A DNA stretch of 64,000 bases from Pseudomonas sp. SCA2728.1_7 (lineage in GTDB: Bacteria > Pseudomonadota > Gammaproteobacteria > Pseudomonadales > Pseudomonadaceae). The stretch covers positions 5,585,001-5,649,000 of the forward strand of contig NZ_CP073104.1 in the NCBI RefSeq assembly GCF_018138145.1, in the 5' to 3' direction. The notes under the pieces were generated by a model that was not told the DNA's origin, did not search any database, and was given only the letters and a program-made list of their open reading frames with translations. The first letter of the stretch is position 1. Each line of letters opens with the position of its first letter. Below are positions 30,688 to 41,427 of this stretch, one piece after another. The position numbers were made by a program, and so were the translations under genes.

Positions 30688-30749
30688 GCCATTTAAACCA
30701 CCGTCGCTGCGCGTGGCGGTGCTGACATCATTGAGTAAGGAGCGCATTC

Positions 30750-31967
30750 ATGGCTGTTGGTCTTGGTCCTTTGCCAACGTTGCACCCGGTTGCCGGTTTT
30801 GAACTCGGTATCGCCTCGGCCGGCATCAAGCGCCCGGGGCGCAAAGATGTCGTTGTGATGCGCTGCGCCGAAGGCTCGACCGTGGCGGGCGTGTTCACCT
30901 TGAACGCTTTTTGCGCCGCGCCGGTGATCCTGGCGAAGAAACGCGTACAGAACGCCGTGCGTTATTTGCTGACCAACACCGGCAATGCCAACGCCGGTAC
31001 CGGCGAGCCGGGGCTGGCCGCTGCCGAGCGCACCACCGCCAGACTGGCCGAGCTGACCGGTGTCGATGCCAGCCAGATTCTGCCGTACTCCACCGGCGTG
31101 ATCGGCGAGCCACTGCCGGTCGAGAAGATCGAAGGCGCCCTGCAAGCCGCGCTGGACGATCTGTCGGAAAACAACTGGGAAGCCGCTGCCACCGGGATCA
31201 TGACCACCGACACTCTGCCGAAGGGTGCCAGCCGCCAGTTCGCGCATGACGGCGTGACCATCACCGTCACCGGTATCAGCAAAGGTGCGGGCATGATCCG
31301 CCCGAACATGGCGACCATGCTCGGTTACATCGCCACCGACGCCAAAGTCTCCCGCGATGTCCTGCACAACTTGATGCTCGACGGCGCCAACAAGTCGTTC
31401 AACCGCATCACCATCGACGGCGACACCTCGACCAACGACTGCTGCATGCTGATCGCCACGGGCAAGGCTGCACTGCCGGAAATCACCCGCGCTGAAGGCG
31501 AGCTGTTCGCCAAATTGAAGCAGGCGGTGTTCGAAGTGTGCATGGACGTGGCCCAGGCCATCGTGCGTGACGGCGAAGGCGCGACCAAGTTTGTCACTGT
31601 TGAAGTGAATGGCGGCGGCAATCATCAGGAATGCCTGGACGTTGGCTACACCGTGGCGCACTCGCCGCTGATCAAGACCGCACTGTTCGCTTCTGACCCG
31701 AACTGGGGCCGTATTCTGGCTGCCGTTGGTCGTGCCGGCGTGCCGGATCTGGACGTGAGCAAAATCGACGTGTTCCTTGGCGAGGTGTGCATCGCCAGCC
31801 GTGGCGCCCGTGCGGCGACCTACACTGAAGCCCAGGGTTCGGCGGTGATGCAGCAGGAAGAGATCACCATCCGCATCGAACTGGGTCGTGGCGATTGCAG
31901 CGAAACCATCTGGACCACCGACCTGTCGCATGAATACGTGAAGATCAACGCCGAATACCGCACTTGA
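30750..31967 (+). CDS. argJ: Bifunctional ornithine acetyltransferase / N-acetylglutamate synthase
   Basis: 405 residues, ATG start with AAGGAG upstream. ArgJ transfers the acetyl group from N-acetylornithine to glutamate and in many bacteria also uses acetyl-CoA, closing the acetyl cycle of arginine synthesis. The self-cleavage/nucleophile segment is [15 protein letters not shown] with Thr near residue 189; the protein would split there into alpha and beta chains. NTGNANAGTG and [14 protein letters not shown] are further family motifs. Follows secA in same orientation but beyond a terminator, and is closed by a REP inverted pair. Confidence 0.97.
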   Translation: MAVGLGPLPTLHPVAGFELGIASAGIKRPGRKDVVVMRCAEGSTVAGVFTLNAFCAAPVILAKKRVQNAVRYLLTNTGNANAGTGEPGLAAAERTTARLAELTGVDASQILPYSTGVIGEPLPVEKIEGALQAALDDLSENNWEAAATGIMTTDTLPKGASRQFAHDGVTITVTGISKGAGMIRPNMATMLGYIATDAKVSRDVLHNLMLDGANKSFNRITIDGDTSTNDCCMLIATGKAALPEITRAEGELFAKLKQAVFEVCMDVAQAIVRDGEGATKFVTVEVNGGGNHQECLDVGYTVAHSPLIKTALFASDPNWGRILAAVGRAGVPDLDVSKIDVFLGEVCIASRGARAATYTEAQGSAVMQQEEITIRIELGRGDCSETIWTTDLSHEYVKINAEYRT

Positions 31968-31988
31968 TCCTAGACCGGGTCGCTTCTT

Positions 31989-32059
31989 TCGCGAGCAGGC
32001 TCGCTCCCACAGGGGATTTGTGGCGACACGATCCAATGTGGGAGCGAGCCTGCTCGCGA
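31989..32059. repeat. REP inverted pair, TGGGAGCGAGC subtype
   Basis: Arms TCGCGAGCAGGCTCGCTCCC (from 31989) and reverse complement ending 32059, in the opposite order to the copy at 27025, with a short 25-base centre. It starts 22 bases after the argJ stop. Confidence 0.93.
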
Positions 32060-32121
32060 AGACGGCAGCTCAAAGAATGTAAGTCTCCAGGTTTCTCCAC
32101 TGACGAAAAGGCGCCACACCC

Positions 32122-32754
32122 ATGTCCCTGCACCTGATCATCGGCGACAAACTGCTTTCCTCCTGGTCCCTGCGTGCCGCCCTGGCGCTCGAACTGACCG
32201 GCGCACCCTACAGCGAAGAACTGATCAAACTCGGCAAGCCCGACACCCGCGCGCTGCTGCTCAAGCATTCGCCGACCGCTAAAGTCCCGCTGCTGCAAAC
32301 GGCGCGCGGCACCATCGCCGACTCACTGGCCATCGCCGAATACCTCGCTGAACAGTTCCCGTCCGAGCAGCTCTGGCCGAGCGATATTTTCGCCCGCGCC
32401 CAGGCGCGATCCGCCTGCGCTCAAATGCACAGCGGCTTCTTCGCCATGCGCAATCACATGCCGTTCAACCTCAACCATGACGCACCGCTGAACCCGGTAC
32501 CGCCGGAAGTGAAGGTCGATATCGAACGCATGCTCGCGCTGTGGGCCGAGTGCCGTGCCGCCGCGACCGAGAGCGGGCCGTATCTGTTTGGTCGCGTGAG
32601 TCTGGCCGATGCCTTCTTCGCGCCGATTGCCGTGCGTCTGCGCACCTACCAAGTGCAGCTGCCCGCCGCCGACGAAGCCTATGTTGAAACCGTCTACCAA
32701 TGGCCCGCCTTCAAGGCATGGCAGAAGGCTGGACTGGAGGAGTTGAATCCGTGA
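32122..32754 (+). CDS. Glutathione S-transferase family protein
   Basis: 210 residues. Thioredoxin-fold N-terminal domain with SSWSLRAALALE, where Ser/Trp replace the classical Tyr as the likely glutathione-contact region, TAKVPLLQ (cis-Pro loop) and DSLAIAEYLAE (gamma-glutamyl binding). The C-terminal helical domain contains LFGRVSLADAFFAPIA, the N-capping box. Specific substrate unknown. It overlaps the Nudix gene by 4 bases (GTGA), so the two are co-translated. Confidence 0.92.
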   Translation: MSLHLIIGDKLLSSWSLRAALALELTGAPYSEELIKLGKPDTRALLLKHSPTAKVPLLQTARGTIADSLAIAEYLAEQFPSEQLWPSDIFARAQARSACAQMHSGFFAMRNHMPFNLNHDAPLNPVPPEVKVDIERMLALWAECRAAATESGPYLFGRVSLADAFFAPIAVRLRTYQVQLPAADEAYVETVYQWPAFKAWQKAGLEELNP

Positions 32755-33698
32755 AACGTGTACACGTCGCCGCTGCGGTCATTCGTGACGACAGTGGCAA
32801 AATCCTCATCGCCCGCCGCGCCGACACCCAGCATCAGGGTGGTCTGTGGGAGTTTCCCGGGGGCAAGGTCGAGGCTGACGAGTCGGTCGAAACTGCGCTG
32901 GCCCGGGAGCTGCACGAAGAGTTGGGCATCGTCGTTGGCGCCGCCCGCCCGCTGATCAAAGTGCGTCACGATTACCCGGACAAGCAGGTATTGCTGGATG
33001 TCTGGGAAGTCTCGGCATTCACCGGTGAACCACACGGTGCCGAGGGCCAGCCTTTGGCTTGGGTGACCGCGAAGGAGCTGGCGAACTATGAGTTCCCGGC
33101 CGCCAATCAGCCGATCGTTGCCGCCGCGCGTCTGCCGGCGGAATACCTGATAACTCCTGAGGACCTGGAAACCCCGGCGTTGCTGCGCGGAATCCAGAAG
33201 GCGATTGCCGGTGGGATCAAACTGATCCAGCTGCGCGCACCGAACGGCTACGACCCCAAGTACCGCGATCTGGCTGTTGATGCGGTGGGGCTGTGTGCCG
33301 GCAAGGCGCAGTTGATGATCAAGGGGCCGTTCGAATGGCTCGGCGATTTCCCCTCTGCCGGATGGCACATCACCTCTGCACAGCTGCGTAAATATGCGGC
33401 GGCGGGGCGCCCGTTGCCGGCGGAGCGCTGGCTCGCGGCGTCGTGCCACAACGCTGAGGAATTGGCGTTGGCGGAACAGATGGGCGTGGATTTTGTGACC
33501 CTGTCGCCGGTGCAGCCGACGCTGACTCACCCGGATGCGCAGCCGCTGGGCTGGGAGCAGGCTGAGGTGTTGATTGAAGGCTTTAGTAAGCCGGTGTTTC
33601 TGTTGGGCGGGGTTGGTCCGGCGGAGCGGGACAAGGCTTGGGGCGTTGGCGCGCAGGGTGTGGCGGGGATTCGCGCGTTCTGGCCTGACTCTGTTTAA
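32751..33698 (+). CDS. Nudix hydrolase fused to thiamine-phosphate-synthase-like domain
   Basis: 315 residues from GTG 32751, with GGAGGAG ten bases upstream and a 4-base overlap with the GST stop. The N-terminal half is MutT-like: the Nudix box G-x5-E-x7-REUXEE-x-GU is complete at about residues 38-60 (ARELHEELG). The C-terminal half (about 140-315) is a ThiE/TenI-like barrel with IQLRAP and LLGGVG phosphate-loop remnants but no IQLR-x-K lysine and a changed HTxK-type region. Likely role is 8-oxo-dGTP sanitation; the second domain is probably not a working ThiE. This fusion is usual in pseudomonads. Confidence 0.92.
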   Translation: MKRVHVAAAVIRDDSGKILIARRADTQHQGGLWEFPGGKVEADESVETALARELHEELGIVVGAARPLIKVRHDYPDKQVLLDVWEVSAFTGEPHGAEGQPLAWVTAKELANYEFPAANQPIVAAARLPAEYLITPEDLETPALLRGIQKAIAGGIKLIQLRAPNGYDPKYRDLAVDAVGLCAGKAQLMIKGPFEWLGDFPSAGWHITSAQLRKYAAAGRPLPAERWLAASCHNAEELALAEQMGVDFVTLSPVQPTLTHPDAQPLGWEQAEVLIEGFSKPVFLLGGVGPAERDKAWGVGAQGVAGIRAFWPDSV

Positions 33699-33713
33699 CG
33701 GCTACTGACCTCA

Positions 33714-33794
33714 TCGCGAGCAGGCTCACTCCTACAATTGACCGCGTTACTTCAGGTAGAACGCGGTCAACTGTAGGAGTGAGCCTGCTCGCGA
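33714..33794. repeat. REP inverted pair, TAGGAGTGAGC subtype, with inner palindrome
   Basis: Arms TCGCGAGCAGGCTCACTCCT and reverse complement. The centre itself is an inverted repeat (TTGACCGCGTT ... AACGCGGTCAA), so the element can form one long hairpin. Sits between convergent Nudix and adenosyltransferase genes. Confidence 0.93.
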
Positions 33795-33811
33795 TGGCGT
33801 CCTATAGGGCG

Positions 33812-34396
33812 CTACTTTTCTGCTGGCTTGGCAGCCGGCTGCCAAAGAATCTCCGCAATCCCCTGCCGCCGCGCAATCAACCGCGCCGCCACAAACAGCA
33901 AATCCGACAACCGATTGATATACGCCAGCCCAACCCCGGCCAACGGTTCCAGCGCATTCAGATGCTGACACCGCCGCTCGGCACTCCGCGCCAGGCTCCG
34001 GCAGACATGGGCCTGGGCAATCAGCATTGACCCGCCCGGCAAAATGAAATTCTCCAGCGGCCCCAGTTCTTCATTCCACACATCGATCGCAGTTTCCAGT
34101 CGTTCGATTTCTGCCGCGTTCAACGCCTGATACTCCGGCATCGCCAGCTCGCCACCCAAATCAAACAAGCGATGCTGACAAGGCGCCAACACCTCGATCA
34201 GTTCATCCAGCCCCGGATACGTGTCGCGCTCGGCCAGCAACCCGGCCAGCAATACACCGACCTGACTGTTCAGCGTATCGACCTCGCCAATGGCCTCGAT
34301 GCGCGGGTGATCCTTGGGCACGCGACGGCCGTCACCCAGGCCGGTTTCGCCTTTGTCACCGGTGCGGGTGTAGATTTTCGACAGGCGAAAGCCCAT
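33812..34396 (-). CDS. Cob(I)yrinic acid a,c-diamide adenosyltransferase (PduO type)
   Basis: 194 residues. The N-terminal IYTRTGDKGETGLGDG binds the ATP triphosphate, RIEAIGEVDTLNSQVG is the second signature, and the C-terminal CRSLARSAERR plus YINRLSDLLFVAAR complete the five-helix bundle. Transfers the adenosyl group of ATP to reduced corrinoid. Last gene of a panE-kinase-adenosyltransferase string; only 3 bases separate it from the kinase stop. Confidence 0.94.
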   Translation of the reverse strand: MGFRLSKIYTRTGDKGETGLGDGRRVPKDHPRIEAIGEVDTLNSQVGVLLAGLLAERDTYPGLDELIEVLAPCQHRLFDLGGELAMPEYQALNAAEIERLETAIDVWNEELGPLENFILPGGSMLIAQAHVCRSLARSAERRCQHLNALEPLAGVGLAYINRLSDLLFVAARLIARRQGIAEILWQPAAKPAEK

Positions 34397-34399
34397 GGG

Positions 34400-36436
34400 T
34401 TACCTCGATATTTGATTGGTTTCAGCAGCGATGGGCAGCGGTTGCGTCAGCGGCAGGCGCAAGGTGAAACAGGTGCCCTGGCCCGGTGCTGACTGCACTT
34501 CCATCTGTCCTTTGTGATTGTTGGTAATGATGAAGTACGACACCGACAAGCCAAGCCCGGTGCCCTGGCCGATTTCCTTGGTGGTGAAGAACGGCTCGAA
34601 GGTGCGTTTGCGCACGTTCTCGCTCATGCCGATGCCGTTGTCCTCGACCTGAATTTCGGCCCACGGTGGATTGAGCTTGGTGCGCAGGATGATCCGCCCA
34701 GGCTCACTGTCGTCTTCGCGCTGGTGAATCGCCTGCGCGGCGTTTTTCAGCAGATTGAGCAGCACCTGTTCCAGTTCGTTGGCGGTGCCCGGCACCGGGC
34801 CGAGCGCCGGGTCGAACTGGCGGATGATCGCCTGGCCCTTGAAGTCGAAACCGATGGCCAGGTCGAAGTCGTTGCCGGCGATTTCCACGGCTTGATCGAT
34901 CAGTGCCGGCAGATCGCACGGCGCCATTTGCCGGGTACTGCGGCGGCTGAAGCTGAGCATGTGCGTGACGATTTTCGCTGCCCGGGCACCGGCCTGTTGA
35001 ATGCCATCGAGCAACTGCGGCACTTCGCGGCCCTGCAGGTAGCGGTTCACCGTGTCCAGGTCGATGTTCAGTTGCTCGGCGGTTTCGAGGTTCTTTGGCA
35101 GGTCGGCGGAAAGGCGTCGACGGATGTTTTGCACGTTGTGCAGGATCGCCCCCAGCGGGTTGTTGATCTCGTGGGCCATGCCGGCGGCGAGGCCACCGAC
35201 CGAGAGCATTTTTTCCGACTGCACCATCATTTCTTCCAGCGACAGACGCTGGGTGATGTCATCGATGCGGATCACCACGCCACGCCCGGCACCGCCCATC
35301 AATGGATAGAACGTCAGCGCGTAATGCTTCGGTTCTTCATCCTTGAACCAGGTTACCCGCTCGATTTTCGCCACGGTGTGCTGCTCGACCGTCTGCTTGA
35401 GTTGCGGCAGAAATGGCTTGAGCGGTTCGAAGGCTAGGAAGATCGGCTGGTTCAGCGCTTCGTCCAGTCGCGTGCCGGAGAGGGCACTGGCTTCCTGGTT
35501 CCATTGGGTGACGTAAAGTTGCTCGTCGAGGGCGATCAGCGCCGAGGGCATCGAGTCGATGATGCTGTTGAGGTAGTTCTGGAAACCGGTGAGCTTCTTC
35601 TCGATCTTGCTGCGCACCTGGACTTCGAGTTCCAGTTTGCGATTGGTGTGGCGGGTTTCCTCGGCCAGCCCTTGGGCCTGATCGTAGGCGGCTTGCGAGT
35701 CATCGCGGGCACGCTTGAGTTGCTGTTCGCGGGCTTCGATGCGCGACAGCATGGTATTGAACGCCTCGGCGAGGCTGCCGATTTCGTCGTGGTTGCCGCG
35801 TGAGGCGCGCAGGGCGTAGTTTTCTTCGCGGGTGACCTGGCGCGAGAGCTCTTCCAACTGATGAATCGGGCGGGTAATCAGACGTTTGATCTGCCGGGCA
35901 ATCACCAGCCACAACAACACACTGAAAATCAGAATGCCGAGGCTGGCGGTCAGGGTGCCGGTGTAGAAGGCCATCGGCAGTTCGCTGCTGGCCACCAGCA
36001 ACAGATGGCCCGGCGCAGTGCCGGGGCGGGGCAGGGTGATCAACTGGTTGCTGCGAAACTCGGTCAGTTGCCACGCTTCGATGTGCCGATAACGTTCCGG
36101 CAGGCTGAGTTTGTCGCCGTGCTGGACTTGCGCCAGGCGTTCGCCCTTGCCGTCATACAGCGCGGCGGCGCGCAGCGGTGAGTAGCTGTCGAGCTCTTTG
36201 AGCAGGCGCTCGGCGCTTTGCGGTGATTGCAGGGCCTCGCTGACCAGACTCGGGTTGGCAATCAGTCGGCCGATGGTCTGCAAGGCCTGCGGCGCCATGC
36301 TTTCCTGGGAGATGTAATAGGCGGCGCTGATAAAGGTCAGGTTGGCGACCAGCAGAACCGTGGTCAACAGCACCAGCAGGGCGGCCAGCAGTTTCTGGCC
36401 GACCGGCAGGTTTTCGAGGCGCTGGCGCAATGGCAT
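34400..36436 (-). CDS. Membrane sensor histidine kinase (HAMP-PAS-HisKA-HATPase)
   Basis: 678 residues. TM1 about 15-37, a periplasmic loop of ~125 residues, TM2 about 165-187, HAMP about 188-240, coiled coil 240-290, PAS about 290-400, HisKA with AAGMAHEINNPLGAI (phospho-acceptor His422), and a HATPase domain with NELEQVLLNLLKNAAQA, DNGIGM and GQGTGLGLSVSY. No receiver domain and no response regulator gene is adjacent. The position beside panE corresponds to PA4398 of P. aeruginosa (from memory), whose partner candidate PA4396 is encoded between panE and yajQ; that gene is absent here. Confidence 0.94.
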   Translation of the reverse strand: MPLRQRLENLPVGQKLLAALLVLLTTVLLVANLTFISAAYYISQESMAPQALQTIGRLIANPSLVSEALQSPQSAERLLKELDSYSPLRAAALYDGKGERLAQVQHGDKLSLPERYRHIEAWQLTEFRSNQLITLPRPGTAPGHLLLVASSELPMAFYTGTLTASLGILIFSVLLWLVIARQIKRLITRPIHQLEELSRQVTREENYALRASRGNHDEIGSLAEAFNTMLSRIEAREQQLKRARDDSQAAYDQAQGLAEETRHTNRKLELEVQVRSKIEKKLTGFQNYLNSIIDSMPSALIALDEQLYVTQWNQEASALSGTRLDEALNQPIFLAFEPLKPFLPQLKQTVEQHTVAKIERVTWFKDEEPKHYALTFYPLMGGAGRGVVIRIDDITQRLSLEEMMVQSEKMLSVGGLAAGMAHEINNPLGAILHNVQNIRRRLSADLPKNLETAEQLNIDLDTVNRYLQGREVPQLLDGIQQAGARAAKIVTHMLSFSRRSTRQMAPCDLPALIDQAVEIAGNDFDLAIGFDFKGQAIIRQFDPALGPVPGTANELEQVLLNLLKNAAQAIHQREDDSEPGRIILRTKLNPPWAEIQVEDNGIGMSENVRKRTFEPFFTTKEIGQGTGLGLSVSYFIITNNHKGQMEVQSAPGQGTCFTLRLPLTQPLPIAAETNQISR

Positions 36437-36481
36437 CAGGTTTATCGCAGCAAAGGAACAAGTGGCCAGCGTAGCCGCTGC

Positions 36482-38025
<1,544 letters not shown>

Positions 38026-38041
38026 GCTCGGTCAGATGACC

Positions 38042-38130
38042 TGTGGGAGCGAGCCTGCTCGCGAAGGCGCCGTGTCATTCAGCAATGAGTTGACTGACAC
38101 ACCGCCTTCGCGAGCAGGCTAGCTCCCACA
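38042..38130. repeat. REP inverted pair, TGGGAGCGAGC subtype
   Basis: Left arm TGTGGGAGCGAGCCTGCTCG from 38042, right arm 38108-38130 with one substitution (GGCTAGCTCCC instead of GGCTCGCTCCC). Between yajQ and mscS in the same orientation. Confidence 0.92.
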
Positions 38131-38206
38131 TTGTTTTGTGTACACCCGGCGGGTTTCTGCCGCTTATTTTTCGCGTGCCGAACGGCCGGAAATCAGGAGA
38201 TAGAAC

Positions 38207-39049
38207 ATGGATTTGAATGCTGAGGTGGACAACCTGGTCAAGGCATCCCAGGCGTGGATCCCGATGATCATGGAATACGGCAGCCGCGTGCTGTTGGCAG
38301 TGATTACCCTGGCCATCGGCTGGTGGCTGATCAACAAGGTCACGCAGAAAATCGGTGGCCTGCTGGCCCTGCGCAATGCCGATCTGGCGCTGCAAGGTTT
38401 TATCAGCAGCCTGGCGAACATCATTCTCAAAGTGCTGCTGATTGTCAGCGTCGCTTCGATGATCGGTGTTGAAACCACCTCTTTCGTTGCGGCGATCGGT
38501 GCGGCCGGTCTGGCGATCGGTCTGGCCTTGCAGGGCAGCCTGGCGAACTTCGCCGGCGGCGTGCTGATTCTGCTGTTCCGTCCGTTCCGTATCGGTGACT
38601 GGATCGAAGCGCAAGGAGTGGCGGGGACTGTCGACAGCATCCAGATTTTCCACACGGTGCTGCGTACCGGCGACAACAAGACCATCATCGTACCGAACGG
38701 CAACCTGTCGAACGGCATCATCACCAACACCAACCGTCAGCCAACTCGTAAAGTCGTGTTTGATGTAGGCGTTGATTACGAAGCCGATCTGCAAAAGGCC
38801 CGTCAGGTGCTGCTGGATCTGGCCAAGGATGAGCGTGTGTTGCAGGATCCTGCGCCACAGGCCGTGATTTCGACGCTGGGCGACAGTTCGATCACTGTTT
38901 CCCTGCGGGTGTGGGTTAAAACTGCAGACTACTGGGACGTGATGTTCATGTTTAACGAACAGTCGCGTGATCGTTTAAAGACTGCCGGCATTGATATTCC
39001 TTTTCCGCAACGCGTGATTCGTGTGGTGCAGGAATCGGTAACACAATGA
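38207..39049 (+). CDS. Small-conductance mechanosensitive channel (MscS family)
   Basis: 280 residues, ATG preceded by AGGAGATAGA. Three transmembrane helices (about 25-45, 65-85, 90-115); the pore-lining TM3 has the Gly/Ala pattern AAGLAIGLALQGSLANFAGG, followed by the beta-domain entry RPFRIGDWIE and VPNGNLSNGIITN. Opens under membrane tension to release solutes after hypo-osmotic shock. Length near that of E. coli MscS (286). Followed by two hairpins. Confidence 0.96.
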   Translation: MDLNAEVDNLVKASQAWIPMIMEYGSRVLLAVITLAIGWWLINKVTQKIGGLLALRNADLALQGFISSLANIILKVLLIVSVASMIGVETTSFVAAIGAAGLAIGLALQGSLANFAGGVLILLFRPFRIGDWIEAQGVAGTVDSIQIFHTVLRTGDNKTIIVPNGNLSNGIITNTNRQPTRKVVFDVGVDYEADLQKARQVLLDLAKDERVLQDPAPQAVISTLGDSSITVSLRVWVKTADYWDVMFMFNEQSRDRLKTAGIDIPFPQRVIRVVQESVTQ

Positions 39050-39064
39050 TAGGTTGCTAATTAA

Positions 39065-39088
39065 TTGCCTGACTTGTCGGTCAGGCAA
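39065..39088. repeat. Short palindromic hairpin after mscS
   Basis: TTGCCTGAC / GTCAGGCAA, 9-bp perfect stem with a TTGTCG loop, between the mscS stop and the shared terminator. It may be part of the transcript end; there is no T-run. Confidence 0.6.
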
Positions 39089-39110
39089 CTATTGCAAGTG
39101 ACAGGCAATA

Positions 39111-39141
39111 AAAAAGGCCCATCGCAAGATGGGCCTTTTTT
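39111..39141. terminator. Bidirectional terminator between mscS and oprD
   Basis: 13-bp stem AAAAAGGCCCATC / GATGGGCCTTTTT with a GCAA tetraloop; A- and T-runs on the two sides serve the convergent genes. Confidence 0.93.
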
Positions 39142-39167
39142 TATGCTTCCAAACTAACCACTGACGA

Positions 39168-40532
39168 TTACAAGATGTTCAGTGGGTATTCGGTGATCAG
39201 ACGGAACTCTTTGACATCGCCTTCGCCCTGGTCGGAGTTGGCAACGTGCCAAGCCTGACGAATGCGGAAGGACAGATCTTTCGCCGGGCCAGACTGAACA
39301 ACATATTTGGCTTCGAAGTTGGTTTCGTGGTGTTCGCCGTCTTCACCGTACAGCGGAGCGCCAGTGTTGGTGCGGTATTGGCTGTTTGCAGCCAGGCCGG
39401 TACCGTCGATGTCCCAACCTTTAACGTAACGAACCATGAAGCTCAGGCCTGGAACGCCGTACTCGGCCATTTTCAGGTCGTAACGGGCTTGCACGGATTT
39501 CTCGCCAGGACCGTTGAAGTCAGAGTACTGGATGGAGTTGGCGAGGAAGATCGAGTCGCCACCACGGTTGTTTTTACCCACACCGATGTAGTCGAACGGA
39601 GTATCGCCGTTGACCTTCTGGAAGGCCAGGGTGAAGGTGTGTGCTTTCAGGAACGACAGCGCGGTTGCCAGGGAGAACGTAGTGTTGCTGATGTCACCTG
39701 CCAGCTTGTCACCGGTGTCGGTGGTGCGGTAGATGTTGAAGTCAGTGTTCAGCGAAGTGTCACCACCGAATGGCGTGGTGAGGTTCACGTTGGCGTAGTA
39801 CTGGTTCCAGATGTCTTCCAGCTTGGCGCCGTAGAGCGATGCGCTCAGGTTTTCGGTGATGCCGTACTTGCCGCCGAAGTAGTCGATCGAGTCGGCTTCT
39901 ACGCCAGAGTAGTTGGAGTACAGACCGCCGTTACGGGCGTTCTTGTCCTGGCTGGTCGCCGAGTAGAAGTGACCGGCTTCGAGGTCAAGGTCTTTGATCT
40001 CGCTGCTCTGCAGCTGGAAGCCGCTGGCAGTTTGCGGAAGGATACGGGAACCGCCGATAGCGAACACTGGAGCAGTGCTTGGCTGTTGGTCGCCGACTTT
40101 CAGCTCGGTTTTGGAGATGCGGAATTTAATGGCTGCGCCGGCTTTGCCTTGGCTGTCATTAACGTCGCGGGAGTCATTCAGTGGATCAGTGTGGTCGCTA
40201 CGGCTCATGTTGCCCGAACCGGAAGTACCGTCACCGCCATCGAGTTTCAAGGCCAGGTAGCCGAATGCATCAATACCGACACCAACGGTACCTTGGGTGT
40301 AACCCGAGGTGAAATTGGTCAGGAAACCCTGAGTCCAGTCCTTTACATCAGCGCCGCCGTTCTTGTTGTCGCGGTTGAAGTAGTAGTTCTTCAACGTCTC
40401 GGTGAGTTTCGCGTCTTCAACAAAACCTTTGGCTTCAGACTGGTCACTTACAAACGGTGCGGCCGTAGCCACTTGAGTACTGGCGGCTGCAGCAACTGCC
40501 AGTGCGATCATGCTCCACTTCATCACGCGCAT
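39168..40532 (-). CDS. oprD: Outer-membrane porin of the OprD family
   Basis: 454 residues with a signal peptide (about 1-25, MKWSMIALAVAAAASTQ then ATA-AP). The 18-strand OprD barrel is recognised from FVSDQSEAKGFVEDAKL, YYFNRDNK, DWTQGF, GGSRILPQTASGFQLQSSE, and the C-terminal VVQSGPAKDLSFRIRQAWH with the terminal Leu of porins. OprD admits basic amino acids and carbapenems. The gene sits beside HIT-slyX-dps-aspS as does oprD (PA0958) in P. aeruginosa, and the C-terminal strands are closely OprD-like, so orthology is favoured over OprE/OprQ types. Confidence 0.85.
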   Translation of the reverse strand: MRVMKWSMIALAVAAAASTQVATAAPFVSDQSEAKGFVEDAKLTETLKNYYFNRDNKNGGADVKDWTQGFLTNFTSGYTQGTVGVGIDAFGYLALKLDGGDGTSGSGNMSRSDHTDPLNDSRDVNDSQGKAGAAIKFRISKTELKVGDQQPSTAPVFAIGGSRILPQTASGFQLQSSEIKDLDLEAGHFYSATSQDKNARNGGLYSNYSGVEADSIDYFGGKYGITENLSASLYGAKLEDIWNQYYANVNLTTPFGGDTSLNTDFNIYRTTDTGDKLAGDISNTTFSLATALSFLKAHTFTLAFQKVNGDTPFDYIGVGKNNRGGDSIFLANSIQYSDFNGPGEKSVQARYDLKMAEYGVPGLSFMVRYVKGWDIDGTGLAANSQYRTNTGAPLYGEDGEHHETNFEAKYVVQSGPAKDLSFRIRQAWHVANSDQGEGDVKEFRLITEYPLNIL

Positions 40533-41427
40533 CGTGATTTGCTCCTTTGGTTTTAGAAGAGTACTGCCGTCCCACCTGTTTTATTATCTGGGCGGCTCTT
40601 TCTTTTTGTGTCGGCGCAAACTTATATCACGCCGACAATGTTGGCGATACTTGCTGATCCAACCTTTCAGCTTCTTTACGACGTTGTCGCAAATGGCGCG
40701 GTGGATGTCGCAAATTCACAGTACCAATGCAGCCGGACTGACAACTTTCTCGCTGTTTATGGGCCTTTTTGCATCGGTAAAAAAGAGTCCCTGGCAAAAC
40801 ACTTGAATCTCCATCGGGCAACCCTGCCACTGTTCTTATGGGGCTTAAGGCATCCACTTCCAGTGGTGCGCTTATAGTCCATATGGGTACGAATGCAACA
40901 AGCGTGCACAAACCGCGATTTTGGTGCGGTTATTTTTCTGAACACCCGCCTGCGTTTGTGAAAACCTCGTGAAAGCTGGGCTTCAAGCCTGATTTTTTCA
41001 TTGCTTGACGCCATTCCTCCTATGGTGTTGCCACGCCGAGAAGCGAGCATGACAACCAAAAACGTTACCGGTTCACCCCATCAGTGAGTATTTGGCGGAT
41101 GCCCGACGCAGTGAGCGTAGACGCACTGTGCGGTTTTGGTGCAAAAAAATTTACAGCTGTTCTGAATTCATACAGCTTGCATGGGCAATGAAGCTGAACG
41201 TCTCTGCTGTTTTCGGTCATTTTGTCTGGCTGAGTGTCGATGTTGGTTCCGTGCTGGTGCGTCGCGCTCACAAATGTCACATCTCGGGGCGTTGGTAGAG
41301 CGACGGCGTACATCGTCGTCGTGAAGGCTGACGCATTCGCAGGTATGCTGCCGTCCTGTCGCTTGGTGCGCTGTCCCCATGGATCGCCGCTAAGCTGAAT
41401 AATGAAGATCAGCCGGGAGTGCGCGCA
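40533..41427. other. Long intergenic region between divergent oprD and the HIT gene
   Basis: 895 bp, the longest non-coding stretch in the window and of lower GC than its surroundings. It must hold the oprD promoter and a leader. No confident protein gene was found. On the + strand there is a terminator-like hairpin at 40911-40937 and a weaker one near 40976-40999, and a short palindrome around 41155 (ACAGCTGT). An unannotated transcript is possible. Confidence 0.45.
40911..40937 (+). terminator. Terminator-like hairpin inside the oprD-HIT intergenic region
   Basis: AACCGC / GCGGTT stem with a 9-base loop and ATTTTTC after it. No + strand gene of known type precedes it, so it hints at a small RNA or unrecognised short gene, or is chance. 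Confidence 0.4.

Noticed and set aside
40608..40877. 89-codon + strand frame in the oprD-HIT gap, followed by a hairpin
   Set aside because: No ribosome site before the GTG and no protein-like pattern; kept only as a hint of a transcript.
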